Source: Actinacidiphila bryophytorum
Lineage (GTDB): Bacteria > Actinomycetota > Actinomycetes > Streptomycetales > Streptomycetaceae
Direction: 5' to 3'
Length of the DNA stretch: 64,000 bases
NCBI RefSeq assembly: GCF_016916835.1
Contig: NZ_JAFFIX010000008.1
Coordinates: forward strand, 248,001 to 312,000
A program made the position numbers and the translations under genes. The notes under the pieces are model-generated. The model saw only the letters and a program-made list of their open reading frames with translations. It did not search any database and was not told the origin of the DNA. Below, one piece after another: positions 24,728-33,550 of the stretch (positions within the stretch are counted from its first letter, which is position 1; each line of letters opens with the position of its first letter).

Positions 24728-26719
24728 ATGGGCAAGGGAGCAGACGGTCCGGGGCTGCGCGGGGAACCGCCGGCCGGGTCCGAGCCTGTCGCGCCGGGGG
24801 CCGGATCCGAGCCTGTCGCGCCGGGCGCCGGGGGCGGCGCCGACGACGAAGTGCGGCAGATCGACGCGATGAACGACTTCGCGCCGCGGAAGCCGGGCGG
24901 CGCGGCGCCGCCGCCCGTGGAGGCCGCGGGCGGGGCGGGGCCCATGCCGCCGCGGCGGCGGGACGCCCTGCTGCTGGAAGCCGGGCACGACCTGGCGGAA
25001 GCCGAGACGCTGTCCGCCGCCCTCAGGACGGTCACCGGGCTCTTCGCCCCGGACTTCAGCATCGACGGCCTGGTGGTCTTCGGCGTCACCGACAAGTTCC
25101 TCAAGGTCATCGGCCAGCACGGCTTCCGCACCGCCGACAACAAACAGGCCTTCCGGATGCCGGCGGAGGCCGGCTTCCCCGCCAACGAGGTGGTCAGGTC
25201 GGGGCGGCCGGTCTACCTGGCCTCGGCCCGCCAGTACCGCGAGCGCTTCCCCGAGACCTGGCCGCTGGCCGCAAGGTTCGGCAGGCAGTCCTGGGCCTTC
25301 CTGCCGCTGGTGACCTCGGGCCGGATCAGCGCGGTGTGCCTGATGGCCTTCAGCCGCCCGACCGACTTCACCGCCGACGAGCGGGGCCTGCTGACGCTGG
25401 CGGCCCGGCTGGTCGCCCAGGCGCTGGAGCGGACCAGGACCAGCACCGCGGAGCTGGCGCTCTCCCGCGGGCTGCGGCGCAGCATGGGTGCGGCCGAGCC
25501 CGCGGTGCCGGGGCTGTCGGTCGCGACCCGCTATGTGCCGACCGGCGGCGGCCTGGTGGTGGGCGGCGACTGGTACGACGTGATCAACCTGCCCGGCGGG
25601 CGGCTGGCCGTGGTGATCGGCGACGTGCAGGGCCACGACGTGCACGCGGCCGGGCTGATGGCGCAGCTGCGTACCGCCGTGTACGCCTACGCCGCCGAGG
25701 GCCACGGACCCGACGCGGTGCTGTCCCGGTCCTCCCGCTTCCTGGCGGCACTGGACGAGGACCGCTTCGCCACCTGCCTGTACATCGAGGCGGAGCCGTC
25801 CACCGGGATGCTGCACATCGCCAGGGCCGGGCATCCGCACCCGGTGCTGCGGCTCGCGGACGGCACCTGCATGCTCAAGCACGTCGGCGGCGGGCTGCCG
25901 CTCGGCCTGATGCCGGGCACCGAGGACTACCCGGTCACGGACCTGCAGCTGCACCCCGACGAGATCCTGATGCTGTGCACCGACGGGCTGATCGAGACCG
26001 GCGGACACGACATGTACAGCGGCTGGATCCGGGTCAGGGACGCGATGTCCCCCGGCTCTGCCGACGACCTGGAGGGCATCGCCGAGCGGCTGATCCGCGC
26101 GGTCCACGACCCGCTGCGCCCCGGCGGGCAGGCGGCGGGCGAGGAGCAGCGGCGCGAGCCGGACGCCGCCGGTGTGCGGGCCGACCTGGCGCCGCGCAAC
26201 GAGGACGACATCGCGCTGCTGCTGCTGCGCCGGGACGCCGGGATGCACCAGCGGGTGGTGCCGGAGCGCAAGCTCGTGCTGACCATCGAGCAGGACCAGG
26301 CCGAGGGCCTGTCGGAGGCGCGGGCCGAGCTGCAGGCGCTGCTGCACGACTGGGCGCAGCCCGACCAGGTTGACACCGCGGTGCTGCTGACCTCGGAGCT
26401 GGTGGGCAACGTGCTGATGCACACCGACCAGTCGGCGGCGCTGAACGCGTCGCTGACCGGCGAGCCGGGCCGCCGGGTCCTGCGGGTGGAGGTCACCGAC
26501 AACGGCGACGAGCTGCCGCACCAGCGGACCCCCGGCGAGATGGCCTCGTCGGGCCGCGGTCTGATGCTGCTGGACATCCTGTCCGGGCAGTGGAGCGTAC
26601 GGCCCGAGTCGGAGGGCAAGACGGTGTGGTTCTCGCTGTGGGAGGACGAGGCGTCGGCCGAGGAGGAGCCGGCCGGCTCGCGGACCGCGCCGCAGCCGCA
26701 GGACCCCGGCGCCGGCTGA
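24728..26719 (+). CDS. GAF-PP2C-ATPase regulatory phosphatase
   Basis: 663 residues from ATG 24728 (GAGAGGG upstream; ATG 24686 in frame). Order: a disordered Gly/Pro/Ala-rich start, GAF domain (about 85-240: GLVVFGVTDKFLKVIG, SWAFLPLVTSGRISAVCLMAF), SpoIIE-type PP2C phosphatase (about 250-500: GGDWYDVINLPGG, VIGDVQGHDVHAAGLMAQLR, LCTDGLIE), then a HATPase_c anti-sigma-kinase-like domain (about 520-640: LLTSELVGNVLMHT, EVTDNGDELP, SGRGLMLLDIL). Streptomyces have many such proteins that control anti-anti-sigma factors. It may both phosphorylate and dephosphorylate partners encoded elsewhere. No membrane segment. Confidence 0.92.
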   Translation: MGKGADGPGLRGEPPAGSEPVAPGAGSEPVAPGAGGGADDEVRQIDAMNDFAPRKPGGAAPPPVEAAGGAGPMPPRRRDALLLEAGHDLAEAETLSAALRTVTGLFAPDFSIDGLVVFGVTDKFLKVIGQHGFRTADNKQAFRMPAEAGFPANEVVRSGRPVYLASARQYRERFPETWPLAARFGRQSWAFLPLVTSGRISAVCLMAFSRPTDFTADERGLLTLAARLVAQALERTRTSTAELALSRGLRRSMGAAEPAVPGLSVATRYVPTGGGLVVGGDWYDVINLPGGRLAVVIGDVQGHDVHAAGLMAQLRTAVYAYAAEGHGPDAVLSRSSRFLAALDEDRFATCLYIEAEPSTGMLHIARAGHPHPVLRLADGTCMLKHVGGGLPLGLMPGTEDYPVTDLQLHPDEILMLCTDGLIETGGHDMYSGWIRVRDAMSPGSADDLEGIAERLIRAVHDPLRPGGQAAGEEQRREPDAAGVRADLAPRNEDDIALLLLRRDAGMHQRVVPERKLVLTIEQDQAEGLSEARAELQALLHDWAQPDQVDTAVLLTSELVGNVLMHTDQSAALNASLTGEPGRRVLRVEVTDNGDELPHQRTPGEMASSGRGLMLLDILSGQWSVRPESEGKTVWFSLWEDEASAEEEPAGSRTAPQPQDPGAG

Positions 26720-26755
26720 GAGCGCCGGACCGGGTGCCTTGCGGAGGGAGGGGGT

Positions 26756-28120
26756 TCAGCTGCCCGGCTTGCCCGAGGCGACCTGCTCCTGCAGCTCCTC
26801 GGGCGACAGGTACGCGTCGGTGAACTCGAAGTCGACCAGCGTGGCGGGCTTGCGCGACTGGAAGCCGGTGCGCACGAAGTCGGCGTTGGCCACCGCGTGG
26901 AGCAGCCAGTTGGTCATCACCCGGGTCTTGGCGACGTTGGTGCGCAGCGCCGACCAGTGGTAGCCGCGGGCGACGGCCTGGGCGAGCATGCCGCGCAGCT
27001 CGATGCCGAACGGCTTGGAGACCGCGTCCCGGCCGCCGAGGTCGACGACCAGGCCCAGGTCCTTGTGCCGGTAGGGCTGCAAGGGCTGGTGCCGGATCGC
27101 GGCGATGACGTTGTCCGCGGCCTTCACGCCCTGCCGCATCGCGTGCTGGGCGGTGGGCGGGCAGACCGCACCCTCCTCGCCCTTGGCCAGGTCCGGGACG
27201 GCGGCGGCGTCGCCGAGCGCGTAGACCCCGTCGGCGCCGGGCAGCGTCATCTCCGGGGTAACGGCGAGCCGGCCGCGTACGGTCTCCGCGCCGAGGGTGG
27301 CGATCAGCGGGCTGGCCACGACGCCCGCGGTCCAGATCAGCGTCCTGGTCGGCACCACCCGGCCGTCGGTGAAGGTGACCTCCTGGGCCGCGGCCTTGGC
27401 GATCGACACCCCCAGCGAGATCTCCACACCCCGGTCGGTGAGGATCTTCTGCGCGCTCTGCCCGAGCTTCTCGCCCAGCTCAGGCATCAGCTGCGGTGCG
27501 ATGTCGATCAGGTGCCACTTGATCAGCCTGGGGTCCAGCCGCGGGTAGCGGTGCAGCGCGGCGGTGGTCAGCTGCTGCAGGCAGGCCGCGGTCTCGGTGC
27601 CCGCGTAGCCGCCGCCGACGACCACGAACTGCAGCCGGGAGGCGCGTTCGGCCTCGTCGTGCGAGGCGTCGGCCAGGTCGAGCTGTGCGATCACGTGGTC
27701 GCGCAGGTAGGCGGCCTCGGCGAGGGTCTTCATGCCGCGTGCGTGTTCGACCAGGCCGGGGATGTCGAAGGTGCGGGTGATGCTGCCGGGGGCCAGCACG
27801 ATGTGGTCGTAGGACTCGTTGACGATCTCGTCGGTTATCGTGCGCACCACGCAGACCTTGGCCTTGGTGTCCACGCCGATGGCGCCGCCGGGGATGATCC
27901 GGGTGCGGTACTTCTTGCTGCGGCGCAGCGACAGCGCGATCGACTGCGGGGACAGGATGCCGGAGGCGACCTGCGGCAGCAGCGGCAGGTAGAGCTGGTA
28001 GGAGAACGGGGTCACCAGGCAGATGTCCGCCTCGTCCCTGCCGAGGGTGCGCTCCAGACGGCGCACACACCCCACCCCGGCGAAACCCGCACCCACCACG
28101 AGGATCTTCGGTCGTGCCAC
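26756..28120 (-). CDS. Type II NADH dehydrogenase-like FAD oxidoreductase
   Basis: 454 residues. GTG 28120 follows AGAAGGGA. Two dinucleotide folds are visible: the N-terminal ILVVGAGFAGVGCVRRL for FAD and QFVVVGGGYAGTETAACLQ (about residue 165) for NADH. The FAD C-terminal site is ADGVYALGDAAAVPD, and LTPFSYQLYLPLLPQVASG-like early segments are typical of NDH-2. These enzymes pass electrons from NADH to quinone at the membrane face without pumping protons. Length and the weakly hydrophobic C-terminus fit a peripheral membrane protein. Monocistronic, convergent with the phosphatase gene. Confidence 0.9.
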   Translation of the reverse strand: MARPKILVVGAGFAGVGCVRRLERTLGRDEADICLVTPFSYQLYLPLLPQVASGILSPQSIALSLRRSKKYRTRIIPGGAIGVDTKAKVCVVRTITDEIVNESYDHIVLAPGSITRTFDIPGLVEHARGMKTLAEAAYLRDHVIAQLDLADASHDEAERASRLQFVVVGGGYAGTETAACLQQLTTAALHRYPRLDPRLIKWHLIDIAPQLMPELGEKLGQSAQKILTDRGVEISLGVSIAKAAAQEVTFTDGRVVPTRTLIWTAGVVASPLIATLGAETVRGRLAVTPEMTLPGADGVYALGDAAAVPDLAKGEEGAVCPPTAQHAMRQGVKAADNVIAAIRHQPLQPYRHKDLGLVVDLGGRDAVSKPFGIELRGMLAQAVARGYHWSALRTNVAKTRVMTNWLLHAVANADFVRTGFQSRKPATLVDFEFTDAYLSPEELQEQVASGKPGS

Positions 28121-28345
28121 GATGTCCGTCCCTTCTGGGGGCTGCCTGCGGTCGACAGGGCGCCTGCCCGCCCGCCGCGGCTTCGCACCTTCTGTCCTAC
28201 CGCGGGCCCACCCGCCCCGCCAGCGGGGTGGTACGGCCGGGGTCGGTTCCGCCCGCGGCTCGCTAGCATGCTGCTGCTCCCGCACAGTTCGCCCCTTCGC
28301 CACCCGGGGTCGCGAACGGCCCCGGTCCCCCCTCCGGAGGTAGAC

Positions 28346-28867
28346 ATGCGCAGCACGCACCACCGCTTACGTTCGTTGGGCACCGTCGCCGCCCTCACCC
28401 TGCTCGGCGGCTCGCTCGGCCTGTCGTCGGCCGCTGCCGCCCAGGTCTCGCCGCTGCCGATCGGCCCGGGCCAGACCTTCGTCGGGCAGGTCAACGGCGT
28501 GACGATCGGCGCGGTCGTCAAGGTCGGCTGCTTCGGCCCGGTGACCCCGACCTCGACCGGGCACCCGGTCGCGGGCCAGACGGTGTCGGTGCAGCTGATC
28601 GCGGGCAACGCGCCCGACAAGGCGACCGTCGGCTACACCGGCGACTCCGCCACGCACGACCTGGTCGGCTTCGGCAACCCCACCTCGGCTGCGCCGGCCA
28701 CCGAGATCAAGGCCTACGGGATCGGCGTGGAGATCCCGGCGACGCTGAACCTGCCCTGCTACGGCACCGGCACCATCGGCTTCATCCCCGCGCCGACCAG
28801 TGCCGGTGCGCAGACCGCCACGGTCGACGTCACCTACGTCAGCATCGGGCTCACGCCCGCGGGCTGA
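28346..28867 (+). CDS. Secreted protein of unknown function
   Basis: 173 residues. ATG 28346 follows GGAGG. A basic signal peptide with a Leu/Gly core ends near SSAAAA (residue 32). The mature part is predicted to be beta-rich, with repeated Gly-Val/Thr-Val strands, and has only two cysteines (VKVGCFGPVTP and NLPCYGTGTIG), likely a disulfide. The end overlaps the convergent MFS gene's 3' end by 17 bases. I do not recognise the family. Secretion and the single disulfide are the only supported statements. Confidence 0.75.
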   Translation: MRSTHHRLRSLGTVAALTLLGGSLGLSSAAAAQVSPLPIGPGQTFVGQVNGVTIGAVVKVGCFGPVTPTSTGHPVAGQTVSVQLIAGNAPDKATVGYTGDSATHDLVGFGNPTSAAPATEIKAYGIGVEIPATLNLPCYGTGTIGFIPAPTSAGAQTATVDVTYVSIGLTPAG

Positions 28868-30113
28868 TCCCCGCTTCCGCGGAGCCGGCCACCCGGCCGC
28901 CGTCCTCGTCGCCCGCTGCCGCGCCCGCCGCGCCGGCGGCGGAGCGGGCGACGATGCGGCCGGGGCGGCGGGCGCCGCGCTCCAGCGAGATCGACAGCGC
29001 GGCCAGCAGCAGCGCGCCGCCCGCCAGGGACACGCCGACCCAGTTCACCGCGGTGTAGGAGTGTCCCGCGGAGATGACAAGGCCGCCGATCCAGGCCGCG
29101 AGCGCGTTCCCGAGGTTGAAGGCGCCGATGTTGACGGCGGAGGCCAGCGTCGGGGCGCCCGCGGCCTGGTCGAGCACCCGCTTCTGCAGCGGCGGGGTGG
29201 TCGCGAAGCCGAGGGCGCCGATCGCGAAGACGGTGGCCGCGGCGCCTGCCTTGGAGTGCGCGGTCACCGTGAACAGCGCCAGCACCAGGGCGAGCCCGCC
29301 GAGCGCGGCCATCAGCATCGGCATCAGCCGGCGGTCGGCGAGCCGCCCGCCGACCAGGTTGCCCGCGACCATGCCGAGCCCCAGCAGCACCAGCAGCCAG
29401 GTCACCGAGCCGTCGGCGTAACCGGTGACGTCGGTCATCATCGGGACCAGGTAGGTGACGGCGGCGAAGACCCCGCCGAAGCCGAGCACGGTCATGCCCA
29501 TCGCCAGCAGCACCTGGACGTTGCGGAAGACCGCCAGCTCGTGGCGCAGGCTGACGCCCTCGGGCCGCGGCAGGTCAGGGATCAGGCGGGCGACGCCGAG
29601 CAGCCCCAGGACGCCGAGCCCCGCGACGATGACGAAGGTGACCCGCCACCCGGCGCCCTGCCCGACCAGGGTGCCCAGCGGGACCCCGACGACGTTGGCG
29701 ACGGTGAGCCCGGTGAACATCGTCGCGATGGCGCCGGCCCGCTTCGCCGGCGGGACGACCTCGGCGGCGACGACCGAGCCGATGCCGAAGAAGGCGCCGT
29801 GGGCGAGCGAGGCGACGATACGGCCGGCCAGCATGACGGCGAAGACGGGGGCGGCGGCCGAGATGAGGTTGCCGACCACGAACAGGCCCATCAGCAGCAT
29901 CAGCATCCGCCGGCGGGTCACCTTGGTGCCCAGCGCGGTCATCAGGGGGGCACCGACGACGACGCCGAGCGCGTACCCGGTGACCAGCAGGCCCGCGGTC
30001 GGCACGGTGACCCCGAAGTCGTCGGCGACCTGCGGCAGCAGCCCGATGATGACGAACTCCGTGGTACCGATCCCGAAGGCCCCGATGGCGAGGGCCAGCA
30101 GCGCGAGAGGCAT
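28851..30113 (-). CDS. MFS efflux transporter (DHA1/AraJ-like)
   Basis: 420 residues. ATG 30113 follows AAAGGG. Twelve membrane helices are predicted; the GTTEFVIIGLLPQVADDF start, GRIVASLAHGAFFG, and loop-2 region LGTKVTRRRML are typical of the drug/arabinose-efflux DHA1 group. A hydrophilic Ala/Gly/Arg tail closes the protein. It is divergent from a MarR-family gene across a 153-base gap with two matched half sites, so expression is probably derepressed by a MarR ligand. Substrate unknown. Confidence 0.9.
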   Translation of the reverse strand: MPLALLALAIGAFGIGTTEFVIIGLLPQVADDFGVTVPTAGLLVTGYALGVVVGAPLMTALGTKVTRRRMLMLLMGLFVVGNLISAAAPVFAVMLAGRIVASLAHGAFFGIGSVVAAEVVPPAKRAGAIATMFTGLTVANVVGVPLGTLVGQGAGWRVTFVIVAGLGVLGLLGVARLIPDLPRPEGVSLRHELAVFRNVQVLLAMGMTVLGFGGVFAAVTYLVPMMTDVTGYADGSVTWLLVLLGLGMVAGNLVGGRLADRRLMPMLMAALGGLALVLALFTVTAHSKAGAAATVFAIGALGFATTPPLQKRVLDQAAGAPTLASAVNIGAFNLGNALAAWIGGLVISAGHSYTAVNWVGVSLAGGALLLAALSISLERGARRPGRIVARSAAGAAGAAAGDEDGGRVAGSAEAGISPRA

Positions 30114-30167
30114 GGGGACACCCTTTCCCGGATGAGTGCACGAGCGCTTTACAAGCGTCGACAATAA

Positions 30168-30195
30168 TTGCACACGCGGGTTATTTGCAAACGCG
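30168..30195. promoter_or_regulatory. Candidate MarR operator between the MFS and MarR genes
   Basis: TTGCACACGCG (30168-30178) and TTGCAAACGCG (30185-30195) are near-identical direct repeats in an unusually AT-rich patch (ACAATAATTG and GTTATTTGC). They lie 55-82 bases from the MFS start and 72-99 from the MarR start, a position that could control both divergent promoters. Inference from placement and repetition. Confidence 0.55.
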
Positions 30196-30266
30196 TTAGA
30201 GTGGACGTGCGCCCACGACGGCACCGGGGCCGGGCGCGGACCGCCCGCGACGCGCCAGGAGGACCG

Positions 30267-30731
30267 ATGACCGCCACGGATCCGGCACTGACCGCACTGG
30301 CCGACGGCTGGTGCGCGCTGTCCCTGCTGCACGGCCGGATCGAGGCGCACATCGAGCGCGCCCTGCAGGCGGGCCACGGGCTGAGCGTGCGGGAGTTCTC
30401 GCTGCTCGACGTGCTCAGCCGGCAGAACGACGGCCCGGGCGGGCGGCTGCAGATGAAGCAGGTCGCCGACGCGGTGGTGCTCAGCCAGTCCGCGACCACC
30501 CGGCTGGTCACCCGGCTGGAGGAGCGCGGCCTGCTGTCCCGCTACCTGTGCCCCACCGACCGCCGCGGCATCTACACCGACGTCACCGCCGCAGGCGCCG
30601 CCCTGCTGGCCGCGGCCCGCCCCACCAACAACACGGCGCTGCGCGAGGCCCTCGACGCGGCCACCCGCGACCCGCAGCTCGCCCCGCTGGTCACCGCCGT
30701 CGAGCAGATCCGCGGCCCGGTCGCGGTGTGA
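30267..30731 (+). CDS. MarR-family transcription regulator
   Basis: 154 residues. ATG 30267 follows AGGAGG. The winged-helix core is clear: LSVREFSLLDVLSRQNDGPGG, MKQVADAVVLSQSATTRLVTRLEERGLL and the wing YLCPTDRRGIYTDVT. MarR dimers usually bind palindromes in the promoter of an adjacent efflux gene and release them on binding a small phenolic or drug-like ligand. Divergence from the MFS gene supports this. Its last 41 bases overlap the convergent esterase gene. Confidence 0.92.
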   Translation: MTATDPALTALADGWCALSLLHGRIEAHIERALQAGHGLSVREFSLLDVLSRQNDGPGGRLQMKQVADAVVLSQSATTRLVTRLEERGLLSRYLCPTDRRGIYTDVTAAGAALLAAARPTNNTALREALDAATRDPQLAPLVTAVEQIRGPVAV

Positions 30732-31962
30732 GGCCGCGCAGCCGGCGGTCGAAGAAGGCCCCCAGCAGCGCGCGCTGGTCCCGGACCGCGGCCCGCCGGT
30801 CGATCGTGCCGACGTTGGCGGTGACCACCTCGGCGCCCAGGTGCAGCCTGCGGGCGATCTGCGGCAGCAGCGTCTCGGCGTCGGTGAAGGTGGCGTGCTC
30901 GGCGCCGGCCAGGCTCACCTCTGCGCGCGGGCCGCGGCTGTGCCGCCACAGCGCATCCCACGAGGGCACCGTGCGGCGGGTGTTGCCGTCCTTGCCCACC
31001 AGCAGGAAGGGGCGGTCGAGGCCGCCTTCCGCCACCGGCGAGAGGAATCCGCGGTCGGGGTCGTCCTGCACGTAGGCGATGACGCCGTCGAAGTTCACCC
31101 CGGCCGCGATCCGCTCGTCGTCGTACATCGCCTGCAGTGCCGTGAAACCGCCCGCCGAGTGGCCGAACATCCCGACCCGCCCGAAGTCCGGCACCCCGCG
31201 CAGCGACCGGGGCAGCACGTGCGGCAGCAGGTCGAGGACGGAGCGGACGTCGGCGGCCCTGACCTGGACCACCTTGCGCAGCAGCGCCGCCACCTTCACC
31301 GGGTCCGGGTGCCCGGGGTCGGGCACGGCCCTGGCGAACTCGGCGGGCAGCACGCTGCGTTCGACGCGGCCGCCGGGGAATTCCACGGCTGCCGCGTCGT
31401 AGGTGTGGTCCACCGTCAGCACGGCATAGCCGCGGGAGGCCAGGTCGTCGCACAGGGTGCTGTTCAGCGAGCGCGGGTCGCCCGCGCCCGGCGAGTAGAG
31501 CACCAGGGGGAAGGGTCCCGCGGCGGGCGGCGCGCCCGCGTGCGCGTGGGTGCGGGTGGCGGCCCAGTCCACCTCGGCGGCCGGCACCCCGGTGTAGCCG
31601 GCGAGTTCGGCGAAGCCCGCTGCCTCCCCCGGCAGCATCTGTGGCGCTCCGGGTCCCGGGCCTGCGGCGAGCGCCGGGTAGCGCAGGCTTGCCATCAGCT
31701 CGCGGCAGGGCTGCGGCACCCACGGGTCGGGGCGTACGGTGTCGACCAGCCGCAGCGCGGCCGTACCCACCGGGTACGGGCCGCCCGGCGCGGGCAGCCG
31801 CAGCGGGCTGGGCTCCGCGGCCCCCGCGGTCGCGGCCGGCAGGGACAGGGCTGCGGCGGCTGCCGACAGGACGGCGGCGCGGCGTGTCTGCAAGGTGGCT
31901 CCCGTGGTCCGTGCGAAGGTGACGACCGCTTCATCCTCGCCGCCGTGCGCCGCCTTCCCCAT
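30691..31962 (-). CDS. Secreted alpha/beta hydrolase, PAF-acetylhydrolase-like
   Basis: 423 residues from ATG 31962. TTG 31893, which has GGGAG upstream, would begin exactly at the signal peptide (LQTRRAAVLSAAAAALSL) and may be the true start. The twin-Arg and Ala-rich signal end at about TAGAAEP. The nucleophile elbow is VGMFGHSAGGFTALQAM, the oxyanion region is FPLVLYSPGAGDPRS, the acid is in AAGVNFDGVIA and the His in LAGAEHATFTD. The family hydrolyses short acyl esters; substrate unknown. Its 3' end runs into the MarR gene (41-base convergent overlap). Confidence 0.82.
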   Translation of the reverse strand: MGKAAHGGEDEAVVTFARTTGATLQTRRAAVLSAAAAALSLPAATAGAAEPSPLRLPAPGGPYPVGTAALRLVDTVRPDPWVPQPCRELMASLRYPALAAGPGPGAPQMLPGEAAGFAELAGYTGVPAAEVDWAATRTHAHAGAPPAAGPFPLVLYSPGAGDPRSLNSTLCDDLASRGYAVLTVDHTYDAAAVEFPGGRVERSVLPAEFARAVPDPGHPDPVKVAALLRKVVQVRAADVRSVLDLLPHVLPRSLRGVPDFGRVGMFGHSAGGFTALQAMYDDERIAAGVNFDGVIAYVQDDPDRGFLSPVAEGGLDRPFLLVGKDGNTRRTVPSWDALWRHSRGPRAEVSLAGAEHATFTDAETLLPQIARRLHLGAEVVTANVGTIDRRAAVRDQRALLGAFFDRRLRGLTPRPGRGSARRR

Positions 31963-32053
31963 CCGGCTGGCCGGTCGGCCGCCCGGGGGGAAACCCCACT
32001 GCCGCACCCGGCGGCAGGCCGCGGCGGCACCCGGCGAGCACCAGGAGGACACC

Positions 32054-32689
32054 ATGCGGATCGCGGTCTTCGGCAGCACCGGCGCCACCGGGCGGCAGGT
32101 CGTCGCGCAGGCGCTGGCCGCGGGCCACGAGGTGACCGCCTTCCTGCGCGACGAGACCAAGGCGCCACCAGCACGGGACGGCCTGCGGGTGGTGGCCGGG
32201 CAGGTGACGTCGGATCAGGACGCGGTGACCGCGGCGGTGGCCGGCGCCGACGCGGTCGTCAGCGCGCTGGGCGCGGAGCGCAGTTGGCAGGGCCTGCGCG
32301 CGCCCTCGGTGATGGCCGAGGCGACCCCGCGGATCGTGCGCGCCATGCAGGAGTCGGGCGTCGACCGCGTGGTGTGGCTGTCCGGGCTCGGCGTCGGCGG
32401 CACCCTGGCGCAGGTGCCGGTGCTGCCGCGGCTGAGCTACCGGCCGCTGCGCCGGGTGTACGCGGACAAGGCCGCGGGCGAGGAGCTGCTGCGCCGCAGC
32501 CCGCTGGCCTGGACGCTGGTCTACCCGGTGATGCTCACCAACCGCGCCCGCACCGGGCGCTACCGGCACGGCGAGCACCTGGAGCTGCGCGGGGTGCCGA
32601 CGGTGTCCAGGGCCGACGTCGCCGACTTCATCCTCGGCCGGCTCGCCGCCGGCGACTACCTGCACAAGATCGCGGTCGTCGCCGACTGA
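32054..32689 (+). CDS. NAD(P)-binding atypical short-chain reductase
   Basis: 211 residues. ATG 32054 follows AGGAGG. The Rossmann motif MRIAVFGSTGATGRQVV opens the protein; DAVVSALGA and RVVWLSGLGVGG follow, and YADKAAGEELLRRSPLAWTLVYP takes the place of the active-site region. It belongs to the NmrA/SDR_a5-like NAD(P)H-binding proteins, which are reductases or redox sensors; the Tyr-x-x-x-Lys of classical SDRs is not in its usual context. The divergent neighbour is the secreted esterase. Confidence 0.87.
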   Translation: MRIAVFGSTGATGRQVVAQALAAGHEVTAFLRDETKAPPARDGLRVVAGQVTSDQDAVTAAVAGADAVVSALGAERSWQGLRAPSVMAEATPRIVRAMQESGVDRVVWLSGLGVGGTLAQVPVLPRLSYRPLRRVYADKAAGEELLRRSPLAWTLVYPVMLTNRARTGRYRHGEHLELRGVPTVSRADVADFILGRLAAGDYLHKIAVVAD

Positions 32690-32804
32690 CCGCCCCGCGG
32701 GCGCTGCGGTCGCCGACCGGCCTGCCCGGTACGGGCGTTAGTATCGTCCGGCGCACCGGTGCGGCCCGCACCGCAGGACGGCAGGAAGGCGGCGGCAAAC
32801 CGCG

Positions 32805-33476
32805 ATGAAGGTGGTGGTCTTCGGTGCCTCGGGCATGGTCGGGCACGGTGTGCTGCGGGCCTGCCTGCTGGACGACGAGGTGACCGAGGTGGTCACCGTC
32901 GGGCGCAGCCCGCTGGGGATCGAGCACCCCAAGCTGCGCGAGGTCGCCCACTCCGACTTCACCGACCTCGCGCCGGTCGCCGCCGAGCTGGCCGGCGCCG
33001 ACGCGTGCTTCTACTGCCTGGGCGTCTCCGCCTCAGGGCACACCGCCGAGGTCTACCGCCGGGTCAGCTACGACTTCCCGCTGGCCGCCGCCCGGCTGCT
33101 GTCCGCGGACAATCCCGAGCTGACCTTCACCTACGTCTCCGGTGCCGGCACCGACAGCACGGAGCAGGGCCGGGTGGCCTGGGCCAGGGTCAAGGGCGCC
33201 ACGGAGAACGCGCTGCTGGCGATGGACATGCGCGCGTACATGTTCCGGCCCGGCTGGATCCGGCCGATGCACGGGGCGGTCTCCCGCACCCGCGCCTACC
33301 GGCTCATCTACGCGCTGACCTCGTGGCTGTACCCACTGGCCAACCGCCTGGCCCCCGACCGCCTCACCACCACCGAGGCGCTGGGCCGCTCCATGCTGGG
33401 CGTGGTCCGGCTCGAAGGCGCGGGCCCGCACATCCTGTCGCCGCAGGACATCAACAGGCTGGGCGCCGGGGCCTGA
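32805..33476 (+). CDS. NAD-dependent epimerase-like protein
   Basis: 223 residues. ATG 32805. The dinucleotide motif is VVVFGASGMVGHGVLRACL, followed by CFYCLGVSASGHTAEVYR, FTYVSGAGTDSTEQG and YMFRPGWIRPMHG. It is an extended-SDR relative lacking the full Tyr-x-x-x-Lys pair in its usual place, so it may be a reductase of unusual type or a non-catalytic sensor. It lies 115 bases after the other NAD(P)-binding gene with the same strand, and may be a duplicate-function pair, though the two proteins are only distantly similar. Confidence 0.85.
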   Translation: MKVVVFGASGMVGHGVLRACLLDDEVTEVVTVGRSPLGIEHPKLREVAHSDFTDLAPVAAELAGADACFYCLGVSASGHTAEVYRRVSYDFPLAAARLLSADNPELTFTYVSGAGTDSTEQGRVAWARVKGATENALLAMDMRAYMFRPGWIRPMHGAVSRTRAYRLIYALTSWLYPLANRLAPDRLTTTEALGRSMLGVVRLEGAGPHILSPQDINRLGAGA

Positions 33477-33550
33477 CCCCGTTCGGCGAGTCGGGCGGAC
33501 TTCCCGGCCGCGGGACATAGCCGGCGGGTGTTGGGGGCACAAGCAGCGTC

